Source: Seminavis robusta
Taxonomy: Eukaryota > Bacillariophyta > Bacillariophyceae > Naviculales > Naviculaceae
Direction of reading: 5' to 3'
Assembly: GCA_903772945.1 (NCBI GenBank)
Contig: CAICTM010000960.1
Coordinates: 1 to 41,331 of the forward strand
DNA length: 41,331 nt
A program made the position numbers and the translations under genes. Positions within the stretch are counted from its first letter, which is position 1. Each line of letters begins with the position of its first letter. Shown one piece after another: positions 21,975 to 32,482 of this stretch. The notes below the pieces were generated by a model. It saw only the letters and a program-made list of their open reading frames with translations, did no database searches and was not told the DNA's origin.

Positions 21975-24137
21975 CTCGCCAGTCGCCGCTTGGGTGGTTG
22001 GCAGTTGGCAGTTCGAAGCGCTTACTAGTCTAGTAGAAATTTCTACTAGGTTGCTGAGGGCCGGGCAAGGATTTATTACTGGTACTCGCATCGTTCTGTG
22101 ACCGGTGTAGACAAGAGCCAAACATGCATCCAGAAAGACTGCTTTGGCACAGACGTAAATGGGGTAAACATTAATCATCTTTGTTAACATATTTGCAGAC
22201 GCCGAAGCCTGTGTTTTACCGACTTGGCGGCTGTTTCAGTAAAAGTTACTTAATCCAGTCACTCTTTGCTAAAATCGTATGATACTTGCATTGTATTCTA
22301 CTTTTGACCCTTTATTTACTCGAACTACTATTCCAAAGCAGTCTACTAGCTGCATGACTGTTTACATGGGACAACCTTTTACATGCCTGGATGAAAAGGC
22401 CAGGATTCAGTAAATAAATAATTTTTTGAAAGTTTCAAAACTGCATGGGTAAACACTTAAGAAGTGGGGTATTAAATTGGTTTATTGCAATTAAAATTTC
22501 TCCAAGCCCCTAAACATATACCATTTACGTAAATGGTCTTCGGGCTGGTAGCAGTCTTTCCCTCAATCTTACTTTGGCGGGGGTGATGCAGCAAAGCTTG
22601 GCAGCAAAAGGCTCGGCTAGCTAGCTGCGTGTACTCGTAGTACTAGTAGTGGGGGGTTGGTCACTGGAACGGTACACTTTACTTGTCCCTGGTACCAGTA
22701 GTAGTCTACTAGCTAGGATAGTCTTTAGAAGCACCAGCACCATGGTACCAGCTACCGGCAGGCATTCTTCCTGAAGACAGATTGGTTTGACTGAGTAGAT
22801 GCGGTAAATATAGGGTTAAAGGTAAGCTTTATTCTGAACATTTAAAACGGAATGATTCCCGCATCTACTAGCTACATGTAGTACCATCAATCGAATCCCA
22901 AAGCTATCTTCGGTGCTCGTTTCGCTATCAGGCCCGTTTCTAACTAAAGGGAGGCGAATGACGCTGAAGCCAGTGCTCGACTTCACTCCACCCAAAAGGT
23001 TTGGATTTTAATAAGATACTAGTATCACGCCTTATTGCAAGCAAGGTTGGGCCTGGCTCACTATGAGAAGCACTCTTCGAAGACGCGGCCCTGGTTGTAG
23101 GTTGCTTGCTTCCTGCCTCGTCGTCCAACATTGTATTGAAAGAACTTGCTCTAGTAATGCTCTTTGTGTAGACGAAAATGGGCCCTCTGGTAGCTAGCAC
23201 TACAAGCTACAAGTACCGCTGAAGGGCAGAAATCATGCAAGGCCTCAACGCCGGCCGCCGCTTTTGAGACCTACGGAGCCACTCGTTTACGCGCCACTCG
23301 ATGGCGCCAATGAACGCATCGTCGCAAGAAGATTCCAACGACAGCAATAGCTATCGGTGTCAGCAGGCAGCTCATGTTGTGGCGCATATAGTTATAATTA
23401 GTATGAGAGCTGGCAGAATGCATCAAACGAGGATCAGCCAGACCTGTGAAGCAAGGAGGATCCAGAAACAAAAGCAACCCAGTGCTCAGCCTTGACCACT
23501 GGCATAAATGTACTGGAGTACACGCCAAGCATGCTTGCTTCTCTCTTTCAAAAAGCCACCATGATGGTACATAGCTACCTGGTAGCATGCACAAAAGCAG
23601 CCAAGAACTGCTTGGTCCCTGCCGCAGCCTCCCTCTTCTCCAATCTTCGCGTCCAACCCCGAAGCCGTTCCCCGAATTTGGTTTGGTTCACGGGTCGAGT
23701 CCTTATTCAGTCTGGGCGGGGGGACGCGGTTTGCTTTCATCGCTGCTGTATTGCACAATGTACCAGCCAGTTCCCACAACCGACCGCCGCGCTTTATAGA
23801 TTATTCATGTGCGTATATAAATGTTTCGTTAGACAGTCCTGCCAGCAGCGTGTTCGCCGAAATGTCGCATGTCAACAGAATCGAGAATCGAAGCAGAACC
23901 GAATCGAATCATTCGAACGAGAGAAAACCTACACTAAAACCTACCGCTACATGTACATGAGAGACTAGTCTATTTGGCTTGAACGGTAGCTTTGCCAGAG
24001 AGGCCGGGACATCAAAAAGATAATCTCGCACAGCTCGTATTTGCATTGGGTAGGAGCTCATCATCATCATTGGCCGTCTATCTCATTCCTTGTTGGCCAG
24101 TACACAGTGTATTGTATGGTAGCATAGGAGCAGCAGC
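21975..24137. other. Long gene-poor stretch
   Basis: Frames are short and overlap in several phases without recognisable families. Palindromic words of the CTAGCTAG and GGTACC type recur (about 22615-22760). AT-rich DNA with homopolymer-like segments lies at about 22200-22520. No RNA gene was recognised. Confidence 0.5.
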
Positions 24138-25454
24138 ATGCCCACACTCCGGTTTGCCCTCGCAGCTGTGGGCGATCTCTTGTCCAATCTCTTGTATGGA
24201 TTTCATGAAGTAGATGCACCGACAAACGAGGAACTGACGACAGAACGCCGCAAGTCGATCCATGCTACTTGCCAGAAATTTCTGGTCGATCTGGTGGGTC
24301 CTGGCGATTTGCTGGATTCGCAAGTTCGCCATGAGATTGCCCAAGAAGCGTATGCCGCCTTTGGCAGCCCTATCAACATGCATACCGTCACTGTTCCCGA
24401 TGAGTCGTCGTTCTTTGAGTACAACCAGAAGGAGATCCAACACAAGTTTGTGACAACGGGACCATTTCGGGAGGTGACTTTGGCCATTGTCAACTTTCAA
24501 AAGTTTTTGGACGAGGAGTTCTTTGAGCAGGTCGTTCAACACATACAGACTGTCTACAAGGAACATTCCATGGAGGACTGCAGAGCCATGGCTGTGGAGA
24601 TCACTATTGTCGCGGCTGGATGTGATGCTGTCAGGACGTTCTATGCTGCTGCTGGGATTGACGAATATCCTCCTCTTCCGCCAAAGGCAAACCCAGAAGA
24701 ACCAGCAAGGTTCGAAAGCGTATCAGACTATGCCTTGTCCCCCTTGAAGCAAGACGCAACAGCTTCTTGGGGACCATTTATGACGTATCGCCAGATCCGT
24801 CCAGATGTCTTTCAAAGATTCAACCTCCATCCAATCTGGTGGAAATATGCCAGCATCCGGTCCGCTCCGCTCTGCAACTACACAGCAGCACCGCTGACGG
24901 CTCAGTCCGTCATGAACTTTTTTGAAGAAATGTATGTGCCCCTCTTCTATTTGGCACTCTTTTTGCGAGTGCCTGGACCGGGTCGTCACTTGGTCCGTGC
25001 ACAGCTGGAACCAGCCATTGTGGCCTATTCGGCGGGCAAGCGTTGTCGCTTCTGACAGCAAGACCACAGCTTCCATGCTCACTTGGCAGGCATGGCTGTC
25101 ACGGGGGGGAAACCGTCCTTGGAAGCTCAGACATCGGCGCTAGGAGCCGCCATGGCAATGCCTCATGTTGCAGAAGACTGTACAGAGGCACGACTAGCAC
25201 TTGTGGAGGCAGCCGGCAATCAACATGCACTTTTGGATGTGGCAGCTGCGATTGCCTATTTTTCCTTGATGACCAAAATTGTGGACATGAATGGCTTTTA
25301 TCATCCTTCCGTCAATTCAATCGGTGTCAAGCTGGTGCCTGCAATCTTTACGGGGGCTCGAAAGATCCGAGAGTTCATTTGGTGTATCGTCATGTTCCCA
25401 TGTGCACTCCTTCTTTGGTGGAAAGAAAGGAATGCGAAGAACGCTAGTAAATAG
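24138..25454 (+). CDS. AhpD-like predicted selenoprotein (CxxU)
   Basis: One frame of 439 codons starts at ATG 24138 and ends at TAG 25452, with a single internal TGA at 25053 (codon 306). The TGA lies in KRCRF-TGA-QQDHSFHAH, so the pattern is C-x-x-TGA-x-x-x-H. This matches position for position the CxxCxxxH redox motif of the AhpD/carboxymuconolactone decarboxylase-like family, with the second Cys replaced. The codons after it continue in the same frame as AhpD-like helix (HLAGMAV, then LLDVAAAIAYFSLM). A SECIS-like hairpin follows in the 3' UTR. The product is therefore read as a 438-aa thiol/selenol oxidoreductase-like protein with a hydrophobic C-terminal segment (FIWCIVMFPCALLLWW), probably membrane-tethered. 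Residues 1-280 are of unknown function. A 90-nt intron (24969-25058) ending CTTCTGACAG would remove the TGA, but its donor GTGCCT is poor and it would delete the redox motif. Confidence 0.75.
25053..25055 (+). other. In-frame TGA, predicted selenocysteine codon
   Basis: This codon aligns with the second cysteine of the AhpD-type CxxCxxxH motif and lies in a frame open on both sides. Cys codons TGT/TGC are one base from TGA. The downstream SECIS candidate makes Sec insertion the preferred reading over nonsense. Confidence 0.72.
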
Positions 25455-25903
25455 ATTCTGGTAGCGATGGATACGTTCCTTGGGGTTGAACAAAACTAAT
25501 CTGGAATGACGCTGTTCTGTTCTTGCACAATGTCAAAGCAGAACTGCTGATGCGGGATATGGGATCTCCGGGAACTGATTGCATCGAACCATTGACTTTA
25601 AAAGTTGTTACAGCAAAATTATGAATACTAGTACATTGTAGCTAGCTAGACTATTTCTCTGTGTATGTATGTATTTTCCACCTGGACACCACTTGCCTCT
25701 GTGCATTGTCTAACTTATCCACGCCGGGACACCATGCAGTCACCTCTACTGCTAGCTAGCTAGTAGTCATGTTTTACATGTAGTCTACCGGTAGCTGCGG
25801 ACACCACTTTCCTCTGTACATTGTCCAACTTATCCAAACACCACGCAGAGCTCCATTCCCTCTCCGTTTCTTGCGATTTCACACTTTGAGGGTTGTGCTA
25901 AAA
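25455..25903. other. 3' UTR and intergenic
   Basis: After the SECIS-like hairpin there are two GGACACCA-containing segments (about 25683 and 25798) that share the context CACTT/TTGCCTCTGTGCATTGTC. This looks like an old local duplication. CTAGCTAGCTAG words are present. No gene is seen. Confidence 0.5.
25499..25558 (+). promoter_or_regulatory. SECIS-like element in 3' UTR
   Basis: It begins 45 nt after the stop. The quartet is TGAC (25507-25510) opposite TGAT (25548-25551), giving the expected U.U, G.A, A.G and N.N pairs after an unpaired A. Helix II pairs GCTGTTCTG (25511-25519) with CAGAACTGC (25539-25547), with one U.U mismatch, extended by U.G and U-A. The apical loop of about 15 nt contains an AA at 25529-25530, farther from the quartet than usual. 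A short helix I pairs 25499-25504 with 25553-25558, with one mismatch. Confidence 0.72.
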
Positions 25904-26710
25904 ATGGGAAATGGGCCAGACATGCAGCGACCAAAAACTTTACTAAGCAGGAACCTTCAGAACACGACTGCAAGGGAGAACGAGGCAGCGATGAACGTCA
26001 ATAAAGAGGAACCAACACTGAGAAGAAGTCTTCGAATTGTTGCACAAACGATGAAGATGACGGACGCTCCGTCTTCACAAGTGGCCATGTTGAGTATCCT
26101 TCCATGGGTTGAGGTGTTTAAATTTCTGAGTCTGAAAGATGTGACGCGATGCTTCATGGTAAGCAAGGACAACAATCCATGGAAGACCATCAATCCCGGT
26201 GACACTGCCACCACCGGGCCCACCCAGGCAAACGTCTTTCCAGCCATCATGGAACTCTTGGGGCGTACAGTGCCAGGTCGAGCTATTTTGCATTGTCTTC
26301 AGAAGTCACACGAGATCTTAGTACCAAAACACCTGCACTTGGTGAATCTAATTCGATGTGATGGGATTTACAATGTGAACAAAGTAATGTACTATAGGTT
26401 CTTTCCAGATGGCAGAGTGTTCGAAACTCTGATGTCGTCACCACGTTCGGAAGAATCTGTGAAATCTCTGTTTCGGACAGAGGACTATCTAAACTTGGGA
26501 GGATTTCAACGAATGGGCACCTATCAGTGCGAGTTGGTGGCAAGCAGCGACTGGATGATGAAGGTGTGTCTGAGTCTTCCCATTCTCTGGCCAAGAGAAC
26601 GGCAAGGGAAAACTCGCGAATTTAAAGGTTGGCTGGGTCGGGATGGATGCTTTCGTATCCGGTTCACTGATCGCATGGATTACCACGAGTGCATGTTTCT
26701 GCAGCTGTAA
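25904..26710 (+). CDS. F-box-like protein
   Basis: The 268-aa product starts at the first ATG of the frame (MGNGPDMQRP). Residues about 61-88 read VAMLSILPWVEVFKFLSLKD followed by VTRCFMVSK. This matches the F-box pattern of a Leu-Pro start, alternating hydrophobics, and Cys plus Val-Ser-Lys at the end, so it may bind Skp1 in an SCF ubiquitin ligase. The C-terminal ~180 residues have no repeat (no LRR, WD or kelch) and no family I recognise. GTAAGC at 26158 resembles a donor, but the codons through it fit the F-box, so I do not call an intron. Confidence 0.6.
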   Translation: MGNGPDMQRPKTLLSRNLQNTTARENEAAMNVNKEEPTLRRSLRIVAQTMKMTDAPSSQVAMLSILPWVEVFKFLSLKDVTRCFMVSKDNNPWKTINPGDTATTGPTQANVFPAIMELLGRTVPGRAILHCLQKSHEILVPKHLHLVNLIRCDGIYNVNKVMYYRFFPDGRVFETLMSSPRSEESVKSLFRTEDYLNLGGFQRMGTYQCELVASSDWMMKVCLSLPILWPRERQGKTREFKGWLGRDGCFRIRFTDRMDYHECMFLQL

Positions 26711-27961
26711 CGTGGTATCCAAAACTACAAAACAGTACAACGTGGCATCGGTGCAAAATGTACTGAACGACGAGACTACGGTACCGGGGGAAGAAAGCTG
26801 TGTTGAAGGAACACCTCGATGTTGCCAGTGGGTTCCGGTACCTGGTACACTGTGTAGGGAAGAAGCCATGGAGCCATTTCTTGGCACTGGCTAGATGATA
26901 GATTAACACGTTCGGATTATCTTGAGTAAGTTATTAGCAAGAGTCTTCTATTTCTTTAAAATAGTAGGCCAACCTGAAACGATGGAGTTCCGCTGCAGTG
27001 CACGCCAAAGAACGAAGGATGAGTTTCCACGTTTCTGCGGTGGGGCGTGGAAAATCGCAATGAAGGAGGTTTGGGCCGCAGCCAACAGGCGCAGCTTTGG
27101 GATTCCAAACTGTTGAGATTGGCAGTGGCAAATGCGATCATGAGTCCTAGCAAGAAACTGAAGACTCTGCCTGCATTTACTGCTGCCCCGAAGACAGAGG
27201 CAGCCATGCCGGAACAAAACAGGGGATCATGTGTTCAAGTTTTTGGCTGCATGGTCCAGATGTGGTACGATCCTTGATACGGTAGCACGCAGGCAAGAAT
27301 AACACCCCGTGGAAGATCTCTTCCTTCGCAATGATGGCATTTACTCTTGCGATGGAATTTTTGTTTAGTCAACGTCGTTTCTTATCAATGGAGCACTTTA
27401 CAGATTGCCAAACTCCTTCGTGTGCTCTGGGAACAACGAATTAATTGCGAACGCTCGGAAGCAGACATGCCGGTACCAATGACCGCATTTCAAGCAAGCT
27501 GCTGACTTCAAGTTGGGACCACGCTTGCTTTTGGAAGGGCAAAATATTGGTGGCTGCGAGCTCGGGGTGCAGGGCCACCTGTTGTTACGAGTCGAGTCGA
27601 CCATGCTATGGCTGACCAAGAACTTAGAACAAATAATAATAGAACCTATTGCCGACAACGAGGGCATGGAGCCAATCGATGGGGCCAGGACCATGAGATT
27701 GAAATCGGACTTCTGCTTTTCGGACGAGCAAACGAACAGTGAAACCAACACAAAAGGCAGTGATCACCGAATCGACGATCAATCCGAATATCCTTTCTCT
27801 GTTCAAGCCATTGTGGCAAGCACTTGAAAAAACTCTAGTAGTGTTAATAGTAGCTTGTGGCCAAGCAAATATCTTAATAAAGATTCGGCCGTTTGATACG
27901 GTAACTTTAGACCACCCACGAACATAGCTACCGTAGTGGATTGACTGCAGTAAGTAAGAAA
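26711..27961. other. Intergenic, no gene supported
   Basis: Several frames of 60-130 codons overlap on both strands between 26900 and 28000. None has a recognisable domain, a convincing start or a splice pattern. A hydrophobic minus-strand frame at 27624-28004 overlaps the 3' end of the fasciclin gene and is probably chance. Confidence 0.45.
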
Positions 27962-28627
27962 TTACTTGGACCCTGGTATGCGCAATTGATCCATATACCG
28001 CCACAATAGATTGGGTGATATCAATCCATCCGTTTCATGCACAATCCCATTGTTTCCCAGCTCTATGGTTTGCAATACCTTGGCACCATTGACCGTGACA
28101 CCTCCATCTTCCTTGCCACCAAACGCGCCAAAGAATCCGCCCGAAGTGGAGCGATCAATGGGGACTTCTCCACCCATGGTAATAATGCCACCGGCATTGA
28201 AGAGGGCGGTCGCCGACACGGGTTCCGCAATAACGTGATAGGCGCCAATCTTTTCGGCCGTTTCCGTGTTGCGGGGATCGGTCAATTGGGCACACTTGGT
28301 TTCACCCAACTCTTGAAAGGAGGCATCGGTTGGTGCGAACACGGTGAAGCCAACACTGGTGGATTCTCGCAGTATCTTGCACGCCTTTTCGTTGCGGCGC
28401 AGGATCATCATAAAGGCCGGGTAGCGTTCTTCCAAAAAAGCTTCAATATCCACGTCTTCGGCGGATGCTTCCGAGGCATGGAGAACCGTTGTAGTGTATT
28501 GCGGCAGCCATGGTGTTGCCTTTGTTACTAGTGCGGCACCGTGGAGAGTTTGAAACGCAAAGGTCGAGCCGACCAGGGAACTCAGAAGGAGAAGAATTTG
28601 AGGCAGAAATGAACTGGCGCACATCAT
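27962..28627 (-). CDS. Fasciclin (FAS1) domain protein with plastid-type leader
   Basis: The 221-aa product contains one FAS1 domain. FTVFAPTDASFQEL is the H1 box, AYHV the Tyr-His motif, and GIVHETDGLISP the H2 box. FAS1 domains mediate adhesion or extracellular/lumenal interactions. The N-terminus MMCASSFLPQILLLL-SSLVGSTFA-FQ is a signal peptide with a predicted cleavage before Phe, followed by a Ser/Thr/Lys-rich stretch. That is the ASAFAP-like pattern used for import into the complex plastids of diatoms. The ATG at 28627 is chosen because it begins directly at the signal peptide; an in-frame ATG at 28774 would bury it behind 49 polar residues. It is intronless. Confidence 0.82.
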   Translation of the reverse strand: MMCASSFLPQILLLLSSLVGSTFAFQTLHGAALVTKATPWLPQYTTTVLHASEASAEDVDIEAFLEERYPAFMMILRRNEKACKILRESTSVGFTVFAPTDASFQELGETKCAQLTDPRNTETAEKIGAYHVIAEPVSATALFNAGGIITMGGEVPIDRSTSGGFFGAFGGKEDGGVTVNGAKVLQTIELGNNGIVHETDGLISPNLLWRYMDQLRIPGSK

Positions 28628-29779
28628 TTTGCCTCTTGTACTGGTTAGATAGCTAGTCTTTTCAAACTTCCCGTGCCTGGGGTGTTGTGGTCCTACTCTA
28701 CAATTTGTTGCTTGATTGAGATTCAATCTTTTTCTCTGTGCTGGATTCCATTCGGCGGGTGACATGATCATCATCTTGAACGAAAGAAAAAGAAGTGGAC
28801 CTTACATAAGTTGACACCAAAGATACCAATCTCCTCAATGACGTGGCGTGGAAGATGACAAACACGACGTGGCCGGGAGCTGAAATCTTCTTCTGGTTTC
28901 CGAGGACTTGACATTATTACTATTAGAGTAGGCAGGCAAAATGATTTTGGATGAAGAGGAGTGAAAGTCGAGCACTGGCATCAGCGCCATTCGCCTTCCT
29001 CCCTTTTTCGGACAAACTAGCTAGCTAGATAGATACCGAGATGGCTAAATCTATCTAATCGGTAGTAGAAATTCTGCTACGGTAGCTAGAGGAGAGGCTG
29101 ATGAAGAAGGGTTAGGGACCTCCGCACGGTCCCCAGCCAGCCAAGTAATTCGGAAGCGTAGAAGACTTATTAGTGGGTGCAATACCTGTACCGGTAGGGG
29201 AGCAAGATAAGCGAAAGGGGAGACGATAGCTATCAAGACACAATCTATTCTCAATCCTCTCGTTGAGCGAAACTGGATTCAGCAGTGGCTTGGTAGGTCA
29301 CGGTGGTAGCTGTTTAGTTTGCTTGCTCATTTATTTGGGAACGTTCTTCAACTGCTACCGGTATCAACCTTAGCCCCGTCCCCAGTTGCTGTAGGACGCA
29401 CGAGGCAGCAGAACTGTGGCGTGATGGGTTGTCTCTGTCAATCCCAGTAAATTATTTAGTATTCTCACTTTTTGCTGCATTTGATAAATGACTACGGTAC
29501 AGTTACTCGTGGTCGAGGTTTCACCGCCAAAACTTCCACAAACCAACCACCACCCCAGGGAAGAGGGAAAAAATGACCATTGTCATGGTCTACAGGACCA
29601 CAAGTGACACTACACAACCATACATGACCGGCAACAACCAAATGGACCATCGATTTGACCAAACCATGACAGCTAAAGTTATCTTTCTGCTACTACAGGT
29701 GCCATCCACAATTCATTATTCGTTGTGCCTTTACCACCACAGTTGTTGCTTGTTGTTGTTTGTTGTTCTTGTTGTTGCC
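28628..29779. other. Intergenic, no gene recognised
   Basis: TAGCTAGCTAGATAGATA and CCGGTAGGGG-type words are present near 29015-29200. A TGACCA-rich stretch (about 29570-29690) resembles a degraded form of the 10-bp array found at 32.1-32.3 kb. Only short frames occur. Confidence 0.5.
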
Positions 29780-31907
29780 TTAGCGTCCAGATGGATTCAA
29801 CCAGTTGCCTCCACGCTTCCGGAAACTCTGGTCGCTTTCTTCCGTCTCTGACGCAGTCTCCTCATCGGAACCATAGTTGTCGCCGTAGCCATCGTCGTCG
29901 TTGCCATCGTCGTCGTTTGTCACCTCTGCAGGAGCACCGTTATCATCATCTTCTTCATCCTCCTCCTCGTAAGATTGATACTTTTGAGGAGGGGCATAAG
30001 GATCATCGTCTTCGTCATCGCGATCTCTGTTGCGTTTGGGTGTGCGGACGGGCTCTTCTTCTTCTTCGTCGTCCACCTCTTCCTCCGAATAAACGTCTTC
30101 AACCTCACCGAACTTGACATTGACACCACCGAATGGCCTCTTGTTGTAGTATCGACCGGAGTTCTCTTCTTCGAAGGAAGTCTTTGGCAAGTCATCCACC
30201 TCCATCTGAATTGGATCCTCTCTCTCCTTGTGGACAGCAGGAGGAGTTCTGTACGGCTTGCCAGGACGTGTCGGCGTTCCTCGCCTGGGTGGAGTCTTGA
30301 GTGAGGGTGCCTTAGGCGCTGGCTTCGCCTTTGGCTTGCTAGCAGCAGCAGCTTGTCCTCCCTGCTTCAACCACTCCTGATATTCCCGGCGACGGCGCTG
30401 GAGCTCATCTTCTTTGGGCTGTCCTCGTGGAGGAGTGTGGTGAAGAGGCAACTTTGGCTTACGGTTGGTCCGAGGGGGAGTTCGGGATGCTGCTCTCGCG
30501 GAATGACCGTTGTTCGAATGACTGCGGCGGGGGCGCGGCACGAGCGGTGGTGGTGGTGGTGGTGGGGCTGGCTGGAAGCGGCCACCTCGATTCCGGCGAA
30601 GATACTCGACGTCACTCAGTGTCATCTGTTCCAACGAGTAGTCGTCCAAGTCATCATAGCGATCCTCATCAGCTTGATGCGCAACCTCGAAGGTTGTCAC
30701 ATAGACGCAGGCAGCTTGGAATCTCCCATTGGCTCCTTGAATGGGAGGAGTGCTCCAGCGCCAGTGAACAGCCTCCGGCTCCGCTTTTCGAAAGTGTTTG
30801 TCACGGAAGAAACCTTCAGTCTGAAAGCCAAGATCAACAGGATGCTCCTGCCAACCACCGGTGACATCGTTCATGAATTCCTCCAAGTCGTTGCAGAATT
30901 CACTATCCATGATTGCGTTCCTGGCCATGACAAAGTCAGCTTGGCGGAGCTCCTTGGGAATTCTCCATTTGACGAGGAACTGTGATCCACAATGCCCACC
31001 GCAGTTCACGTGCTTTTGAATCACCCGGACGTCTTCGGGTCTCATGCCAGAGACAAGGATAAGGAGAAGGCTTGCACGCTTTCGCTTGGTTCGATACTTT
31101 GAATCCATGTCGTCGGACGTGAAAATTCGAAGCAACATTGTCGGAGCCATGAACTTGTCACATGTGACAACACGGGAAGTCACCATGGTTTCGCCAGGAG
31201 GGCAAGCCAAGGGGACTGCGGCAGCTGCTGCTTCCGCTGGTGCATCACCACCACCACCACCAACCACCGGGGCAGTCCGGGTTTTTTTGGCAGTTTTTTT
31301 GGTGGAGGTCTTCTTCTTCTTTACCGTCGCCATATCTGGATTGTATCCGGGAAGTCCTTCCGGTCGAAGACCTGCTTGGTTCAGAATACCGACTGCCTGT
31401 GCAAACGTGCTGGAAAGTCCTGTGGATGGTTAGACAACAACAACAAACAACAACAACAACAACAACAACAACAATCAACTTGCCGTTCCCAGTTATGAAA
31501 TATGTATGGAGCTTATACGCCGTTGATTGGAAGTTGCGGCGAAGGTTGCGGCGCAAGTATTTCTTGTTTGCAAGCCACTGGACAATCCGGCCCTTGTCGA
31601 CGCAGGTTTTAAAGTTGTTGGGATCGACTTCGTTGGGTTTCAGCAACAGCTTCGAAAGGTACACAGCGTCTGGTCCCTCTGGCTTCCAACCAAGCGGCTC
31701 TTCGTACACACCGTAGTCTTCCTCTTCTCCTGATGTGTAAACAACGTCTCCAGGATCGTCGCCGTCCTCCTGGACTTCCTCGAAGCTATCTTCGCTGTTG
31801 ATGTGGTCGCTCTCTTCGTCGTCCATTATGAAACTTGTTTGTGGCTGTTTCTTCGAGGCTGGAGTTTGAATGGAACCGCCGATGTGCGTCGACCAGGTGC
31901 CCGGCAT
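29780..31907 (-). CDS. Acidic, Pro/Lys-rich protein of unknown function
   Basis: Exons are complement(31480..31907, 29780..31409), giving 685 aa. The 70-bp intron starts GTTGATTG, is filled with TTG triplets and ends GACTTTCCAG. This pairing keeps the frame; a donor at 31518 (GTATAAGC) would also keep it. Exon 1 is acidic (EEVQEDGDDPGDVV), then YLSKLLLKPNEVDP. Exon 2 has a Lys-rich stretch (KKKKTSTKKTAKK) and a conserved-looking core from FMAPTMLLRIF to FQAACVYVTTFEV with several Cys, His and Trp residues. It continues with a poly-Pro stretch, basic PxxR segments and a long Asp/Glu tail. The composition suggests a nuclear or nucleic-acid-associated protein, but no domain is recognised. A start at 31826 (MDDEESDH) is also possible. 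Confidence 0.6.
31437..31475. repeat. (CAA)n microsatellite inside intron
   Basis: About a dozen CAA/ACA triplets (TTG on the coding strand) fill the intron of the acidic protein gene, directly after its 5' splice site. Length changes here would alter the intron but not the protein. Confidence 0.85.
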
Positions 31908-32482
31908 TCTCAAGTTTTGCGATGTATACCTATTCAAGCGACCAATGAATATATCAAGTAACTAGACTGATCATAAGCTAGAGTATGGATGAAATTTTCT
32001 GTTGTGCCGTGAATCAGCTCACCCGACAGTTGACCCCACGTGCGAGAGCTGATGGCCTTTGGCACGGATTGCAAAGTGGGGTTTTGGAAAAGAGTTCCGA
32101 CAGACCACGATGGACCATGACTGACCACGGGTGACCACAGGTGACCACGGGTGACCACGGGTGACCACGGGTGACCACGAGTGACCACGAGTGACCACGA
32201 CCTTTAAATCTTTTACTAGTAAATTAACCCGTATTTTCCCAAATTGACCACCAATGACCACGCTTGACCACCCTTGACCACGTGTGACCACGCTTGACCA
32301 CCGACGACCACGACTGACCACTGACCACCATCAACAACCCCAAATCGCAACGAAGTCAAATACCCGTTGAAAAAGATCGAAGTTTTATAGTGAAGCTGTC
32401 AATCAACACCAGAGCAATGCCACAAAAGCGAAGAACCTCTTTGCTTGTTGCTTATTCTAGTTGCTAGCTCCTAGTTGCGAAG
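31908..32482. promoter_or_regulatory. Divergent intergenic region with TGACCAC array
   Basis: It separates the acidic-protein gene (-) from the macro-domain gene (+), so both promoters should lie here. About half of it is the two-block 10-bp array at 32101-32330. No other signal is identifiable. Confidence 0.4.
32101..32330. repeat. 10-bp period TGACCAC array in two blocks
   Basis: Block 1 (32101-32200) has ten units in exact 10-bp register, most reading GTGACCACGG or GTGACCACGA. Block 2 (32241-32330) has nine more diverged units with the core TGACCA. A 40-bp AT-rich segment without the motif separates them. The period of one helical turn places every core on the same face of the DNA. Confidence 0.9.

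Noticed and set aside
23492..23968. 158-codon plus-strand frame
   Set aside because: No domain, several overlapping frames of similar length on both strands, and no splice or start support.
24969..25058. Intron that would remove the TGA of the AhpD-like gene
   Set aside because: The acceptor is plausible, but the donor GTGCCT is unlike others here (GTAAGG, GTATGT, GTAAGC, GTGAGT), and splicing would delete the conserved CxxCxxxH helix. Kept as the main alternative to test.
27398..27827. Overlapping frames of about 100 codons on both strands
   Set aside because: No recognisable family, and composition like the surrounding non-coding DNA.
32101..32330. CRISPR array
   Set aside because: The unit is 10 bp without unique spacers, and the context is eukaryotic.
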